A stretch of DNA of 64,000 nucleotides from Torymus aiolomorphi (Eukaryota > Arthropoda > Insecta > Hymenoptera > Torymidae). Made by a program: the position numbers and the translations under genes. Below are positions 59,201 to 64,000 of the stretch, in pieces; position 1 is the stretch's first letter, and each line of letters opens with the position of its first letter. The notes beneath the pieces were generated by a model. It worked only from the letters and a program-made list of their open reading frames with translations, was not told the origin of the DNA and did no database searches. Where the stretch lies: positions 65,298,522-65,362,521 of the forward strand of contig CM070877.1 in NCBI GenBank assembly GCA_036365515.1, in the 5' to 3' direction.

Positions 59201-59869
59201 GTCTCTGCAAAAAGAACTAAGGACATATATCGATAGATTTTTTCCTGCTCTTTCCAATTGCGCCATTGTTTTTATTGTGAAACGCGTTCTTCCGGACGAA
59301 AACTCGAGTTGAATATTGAAAGCCATTTTTCTCAAAGTATATCATGTTTTTTTTCAAAATAAACTACACCATTGGAAAGTGCAACTCTTAAGCTTCAAAA
59401 CCCTATCTTGGAGAAGTTGGAGAAATAAAGGGTTTAAAAGTAACAACATGAAAAAGACAGCGCCGAGGGTCCGCGCGAGCCACTCGCGCCCGTGCGTACG
59501 GCACGTTTAAGTGCACGCTCTATTCAATTCGCTAATAATCGTGTACCAAGTCTCTGAAAAAAGAACTAAGGACATATATCGATAGATTTTTTCCTGCTCT
59601 TTCCAATTGCGCCACTGTTTTTATTGTGAAGCGTGTTCTTCCGGACGAAAACTCGAGTTGAATATTGAAAGCCATTTTTCTCAAAGTATATCATGTTTTT
59701 TTTTCAAAATAAACTACACCATTGGAAAGTGCAACTCTTAAGCTTCAAAACCCTATCTTGAAGAAGTTGGAGAAATAAAGGGTTTAAAAGTAACAACATG
59801 AAAAAGACAGCGCCGAGGGTCCGCGCGAGCCCCTCGCGCCCGTGCATACGGCACGTTTAAGTGCACGCT

Positions 59870-62800
59870 CTATTCAATTCGCTAATAATCGTGTACCAAG
59901 TCTCTGAAAAAAGAACTAAGGACATATATCGATAGATTTTTTCCTGCTCTTTCCAATTGCGCCATTGTTTTTATTGTGAAACGCGTTTTTCCGGACGAAA
60001 ACACGAGTTGAATATTGAAAGCCATTTTTCTCAAAGTATATCATGTTTTTTTTCAAAATAAACTACACCATTGGAAAGTGCAACTCTTAAGCTTCAAAAC
60101 CCTATCTTGGAGAAGTTGGAGAAATAAAGGGTTTAAAAGTAACAACATGAAAAAGACAGCGCCGAGGGTCCGCACGAGCCACTCGCGCCCGTGCGTACGG
60201 CACGTTTAAGTGCACGCTCTATTCAATTGGCTAATAATCGTGTACCAAGTCTCTGAAAAAAGAACTAAGGACATATATCGATAGATTTTTTCCTGCTCTT
60301 CCCAATTGCGCCACTGTTTTTATTGTGAAACGCGTTCTTCCGGACGAAAACTCGAGTTGAATATTGAAAGCCATTTTTCTCAAAGTATATCATGTTTTTT
60401 TTCAAAATAAACTACACCATTTGAAAGTGCAACTCTTAAGCTTCAAAACCCTATCTTGGAGAAGTTGGAGAAATAAAGGGTTTAAAAGTAACAACATGAA
60501 AAAGACAGCGCCGAGGGTCCGTGCGAGCCCCTCGCGCCCGTGCGTACGGCACGTTTAAGTGCACGCTCTATTCAATTCGCTAATAATCGTGTACCAAGTC
60601 TCTGAAAAAAGAACTAAGGACATATATCGATAGATTTTTTCCTGCTCTTTCCAATTGCGCCATTGTTTTTATTGTGAAACGCGTTCTTCCGGACGAAAAC
60701 TCGAGTTGAATATTGAAAGCCATTTTTCTCAAAGTATATCATGTTTTTTTTTCAAAATAAACTACACCATTGGAAAGTGCAACTGTTAAGCTTCAAAACC
60801 CTATCTTGGAGAAGTTGGAGAAATAAAGGGTTTAAAAGTAACAACATGAAAAAGACAGCGCCGAGGGTCCCCGCGAGCCCCTCGCGCCCGTGCGTATGGC
60901 ACGTTTAAGTGCACGCTCTATTCAAATCGCTAATAATCGTGTACCAAGTCTCTGAAAAAAGAACTAAGAACATATATCGATAGATTTTTTCCTGCTCTTT
61001 CCAATTGCGCCATTGTTTTTATTGTGAAACGCGTTCTTCCGGACGAAAACACGAGTTGAATATTGAAAGCCATTTTTCTCAAAGTATATCATGTTTTTTT
61101 TCAAAATAAACTACACCATTGGAAAGTGCAACTCTTAAGCTTCAAAACCCTATCTTGGAGAAGTTGGAGAAATAAAGGGTTTAAAAGTAACAACATGAAA
61201 AAGACAGCGCCGAGGGTCCGCGCGAGCCACTCGCGCCCGTGCGTACGGCACGTTTAAGTGCACGCTCTATTCAATTCGCTAATAATCGTGTACCAAGTCT
61301 CTGCAAAAAGAACTAAGGACATATATCGATAGATTTTTTCCTGCTCTTTCCTATTGCGCCATTGTTTTTATTGTGAAACGCGTTCTTCCGGACGAAAACT
61401 CGAGTTGAATATTGAAAGCCATTTTTCTCAAAGTATATCATGTTTTTTTTCCAAATAAACTACACCATTGGAAAGTGCAACTCTTAAGCTTCAAAACCCT
61501 ATCTTGGAGAAGTTGGAGAAATAAAGGGTTTAAAAGTAACAACATGAAAAAGACAGCGCCGAGGGTCCGCACGAGCCACTCGCGCCCGTGCGTACGGCAC
61601 GTTTAAGTGCACGCTCTATTCAATTTGCTAATAATCGTGTACCAAGTCTCTGAAAAAAGAACTAAGGACATATATCGATAGATTTTTTCCTGCTCTTTCC
61701 AATTGCGCCACTGTTTTTATTGTGAAACGCGTTCTCCCGGACGAAAACTCGAGTTGAATATTGAAAGCCATTTTTCTCAAAGTATATCATGTTTTTTTTC
61801 AAAATAAACTACACCATTGGAAAGTGCAACTCTTAAGCTTCAAACCCTATCTTGGAGAAGTTGGAGAAATAAAGGGTTTAAAAGTAACAACATGAAAAAG
61901 ACAGCGCCGAGGGTCCCCGCGAGCCCCTCGCGCCCGTGCGTATGGCACGTTTAAGTGAACGCTCTATTCAATTTGCTAATAATCGTGTACCAAGTCTCTG
62001 AAAAAAGAACTAAGGACATATATCGATAGATTTTTTCCTGCTCTTTCCAATTGCGCCACTGTTTTTATTGTGAAACGCGTTCTTCCGGACGAAAACTTGA
62101 GTTGAATATTGAAAGCCATTTTTCTCAAAGTATATCATGTTTTTTTTCAAAATAAACTACACCATTGGAAAGTGCAACTCTTAAGCTTCAAAACCCTATC
62201 TTGGAGAAGTTGGGGAAATAAAGGGTTTAAAAGTAACAACATGAAAAAGACGGGGCCGAGGGCCCGCGCGAGACCCTCGTGCCCGTGCGAATGGCACGTT
62301 TAAGTGAACGCTCTATTCAATTTGCTAATAATCGTGTACCAAGTCTCTGAAAAAAGAACTAAGGACATATATCGATAGATTTTTTCCTGCTCTTTCCAAT
62401 TGCGCCATTGTTTTTATTGTGAAACGCGTTCTTCGGGACGAAAACTCGAGTTGAATATTGAAAGCCATTTTTCTCAAAGTATATCATGTTTTTTTTCAAA
62501 ATAAACTACACCATTGGAAAGTGCAACTCTTAAGCTTCAAAACCCTATCTTGGAGAAGTTGGAGAAATAAAGGGTTTAAAAGTAACAACATGAAAAAGAC
62601 AGCGCCGAGGGTCCCCGCGAGCCCCTCGCGCCCGTGCGTATGGCACGTTTAAGTGAACGCTCTATTCAATTTGCTAATAATCGTGTACCAAGTCTCTGAA
62701 AAAAGAACTAAGGACATATATCGATAGATTTTTTTCTGCTCGTTCCAATTGCGCCACTGTTTTTATTGTGAAACGCGTTCTTCCGGACGAAAACTCGAGT

Positions 62801-63700
62801 TGAATATTGAAAGCCATTTTTCTCAAAGTATATCATATTTTTTTCAAAATAAACTACACCATTGGAAAGTGCAACTCTTAAGCTTCAAAACCCTATCTTG
62901 GAGAAGTTGGGGAAATAAAGGGTTTAAAAGTAACAACATGAAAAAGACAGCGCCGAGGGTCCGCGCGAGCCCTCGTGCCCGTGCGAATGGCACGTTTAAG
63001 TGAACGCTCTATTCAATTTGCTAATAATCGTGTACCAAGTCTCTGAAAAAGAACTAAGGACATATATCGATAGATTTTTTCCTGCTCTTTCCAATTGCGC
63101 CATTGTTTTTATTGTGAAACGTGTTCTTCCGGACGAAAACTCGAGTTGAATATTGAAAGCCATTTTTCTCAAAGTATATCATGTTTTTTTTCAAAATAAA
63201 CTACACCATTGGAAAGTGCAACTCTTAAGCTTCAAAACCCTATCTTGGAGAAGTTGGAGAAATAAAGGGTTTAAAAGTAACAACATGAAAAAGACAGCGC
63301 CGAGGGTCCGCGCGAGCCCCTCGCGCCCGTGCGTACGGCACGTTTAAGTGCACGCTCTATTCAATTCGCTAATAATCGTGTACCAAGTCTCTGAAAAAAG
63401 AACTAAGGACATATATCGATAGATTTTTTCCTGCTCTTTCCAATTGCGCCACTGTTTTTATTGTGAAACGTGTTCTTCCGGACGAAAACTCGAGTTGAAT
63501 ATTGAAAGCCATTTTTCTCAAAGTATATCATGTTTTTTTCAAAATAAACTACACCATTGGAAAGTGCAACTCTTAAGCTTCAAAACCCTATCTTGGAGAA
63601 GTTGGAGAAATAAAGGGTTTAAAAGTAACAACATGAAAAAGACAGCGCCGAGGGTCCGCACGAGCCACTCGCGCCCGTGCGTACGGCACGTTTAAGTGCA
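59870..63700 (+). repeat. Satellite block A, copy 2
   Basis: Carries the same private variants as 29530-33360, for example CTTCCCAATTG at 60298, ATTCAAATCGC at 60923 and TTCCTATTGCG at 61349, in the same monomer order. The shift equals 87 monomers. Confidence 0.88.
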
Positions 63701-64000
63701 CGCTCTATTCAATTCGCTAATAATCGTGTACCAAGTCTCTGAAAAAAGAACTAAGGACATATATCGATAGATTTTTTCCTGCTCTTTCCAATTGCGCCAT
63801 TGTTTTTATTGTGAAACGCGTTCTTCCGGACGAAAACTCGAGTTGAATATTGAAAGCCATTTTTCTCAAAGTATATCATGTTTTTTTCAAAATAAACTAC
63901 ACCATTGGAAAGTGCAACTCTTAAGCTTCAAAACCCTATCTTGGAGAAGTTGGAGAAATAAAGGGTTTAAAAGTAACAACATGAAAAAGACAGCGCCGAG

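Larger units (their letters stand above)
27010..64000 (+). repeat. Satellite array, ~349-bp monomer, about 106 copies, continuing past the window
   Basis: The monomer recurs every 346-352 bp (mean about 348.8 over 102 spacings from 27577 to 63153), all in one orientation. The copies are highly similar by eye, differing at a limited set of sites and in the length of a T tract (about 6-12). Each has in order: CTAATAATCGTGTACCAAG, ATATATCGATAGATTTTTT, GAAACGCGTTCTTCCGGACG, the T tract, CTACACCATTGGAAAGTGC, CAACATGAAAAAGACAGCGCC, then a GC-rich dyad cluster. A 64-residue frame (MKAIFLKVYHVFFQ...) is open in most copies but is cut or re-registered by T-tract length, so I do not call it a gene. Confidence 0.98.

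Noticed and set aside
27577..63695. Recurrent 64- to 83-residue open frame on the plus strand of satellite monomers
   Set aside because: The frame tracks the repeat unit. T-tract length shifts its start between copies and closes it in many monomers, it has no recognised domain, and homogenisation explains its similarity between copies.
11965..64000. Possible common origin of the 310-bp array and the 349-bp satellite
   Set aside because: Only short AT-rich words (AAAGAACT, GAAACGC) are shared in roughly similar order; too weak to claim without an alignment statistic.
27010..64000. CRISPR array
   Set aside because: The regular repeats are ~349 bp and tandem with no unique spacers, in a eukaryotic context.

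Overview
This window comes from an arthropod nuclear genome, most likely an insect. A wasp or other hymenopteran is my guess, held weakly, from the mix of BEL/Pao with a DUF5641-type tail, Copia, Penelope and a lysine-repeat Helitron. I find no host gene, tRNA or rRNA. All of it is explained by mobile elements, palindromic DNA transposons and tandem repeats, so it looks like pericentromeric or other heterochromatic DNA.

Layout. (1) 1-9403: a DNA element with inverted repeats of at least 216 bp, containing a 152-bp palindromic MITE and a complete but dead BEL/Pao retrotransposon (350-8721, minus strand) with 390-bp LTRs and a tRNA-Tyr primer site. (2) 9425-11735: a tandem duplication of a ~417-bp unit whose second copy is split by a Penelope-like element (9971-11496) with a 13-bp target-site duplication. 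(3) 11965-13035: 3.5 copies of a ~310-bp tandem repeat. (4) 13055-18170: a TIR element split by a Copia retrotransposon (13365-17973, plus strand). (5) 18179-26740: a decayed plus-strand Helitron in the order Ulp1/C48-like protease, 19-residue lysine-rich repeats, HUH Rep, PIF1-like helicase. It is interrupted by a 2.1-kb foldback element (19620-21752) and a 1.29-kb piggyBac-type palindrome flanked by TTAA (24904-26194). (6) 27010-64000 and beyond: about 106 tandem copies of a ~349-bp satellite.

The elements do not work together as a pathway; they record a stack of insertions. No autonomous element is intact. BEL has lost catalytic residues in protease, RT, integrase and probably RNase H. Copia keeps all of its catalytic motifs but has stops and frameshifts. 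The Helitron has many stops and shifts, although its HUH and Walker motifs remain legible.

The main novelty is the satellite. Every monomer examined but one carries a perfect TATCGATA palindrome (the Drosophila DRE/DREF motif) and a GC-rich cluster of small dyads. The monomers fall into a few variant types whose order, with private mutations, is duplicated over 3.8-kb and ~11-kb blocks, which is higher-order organisation. Monomer types and divergences were scored by eye.
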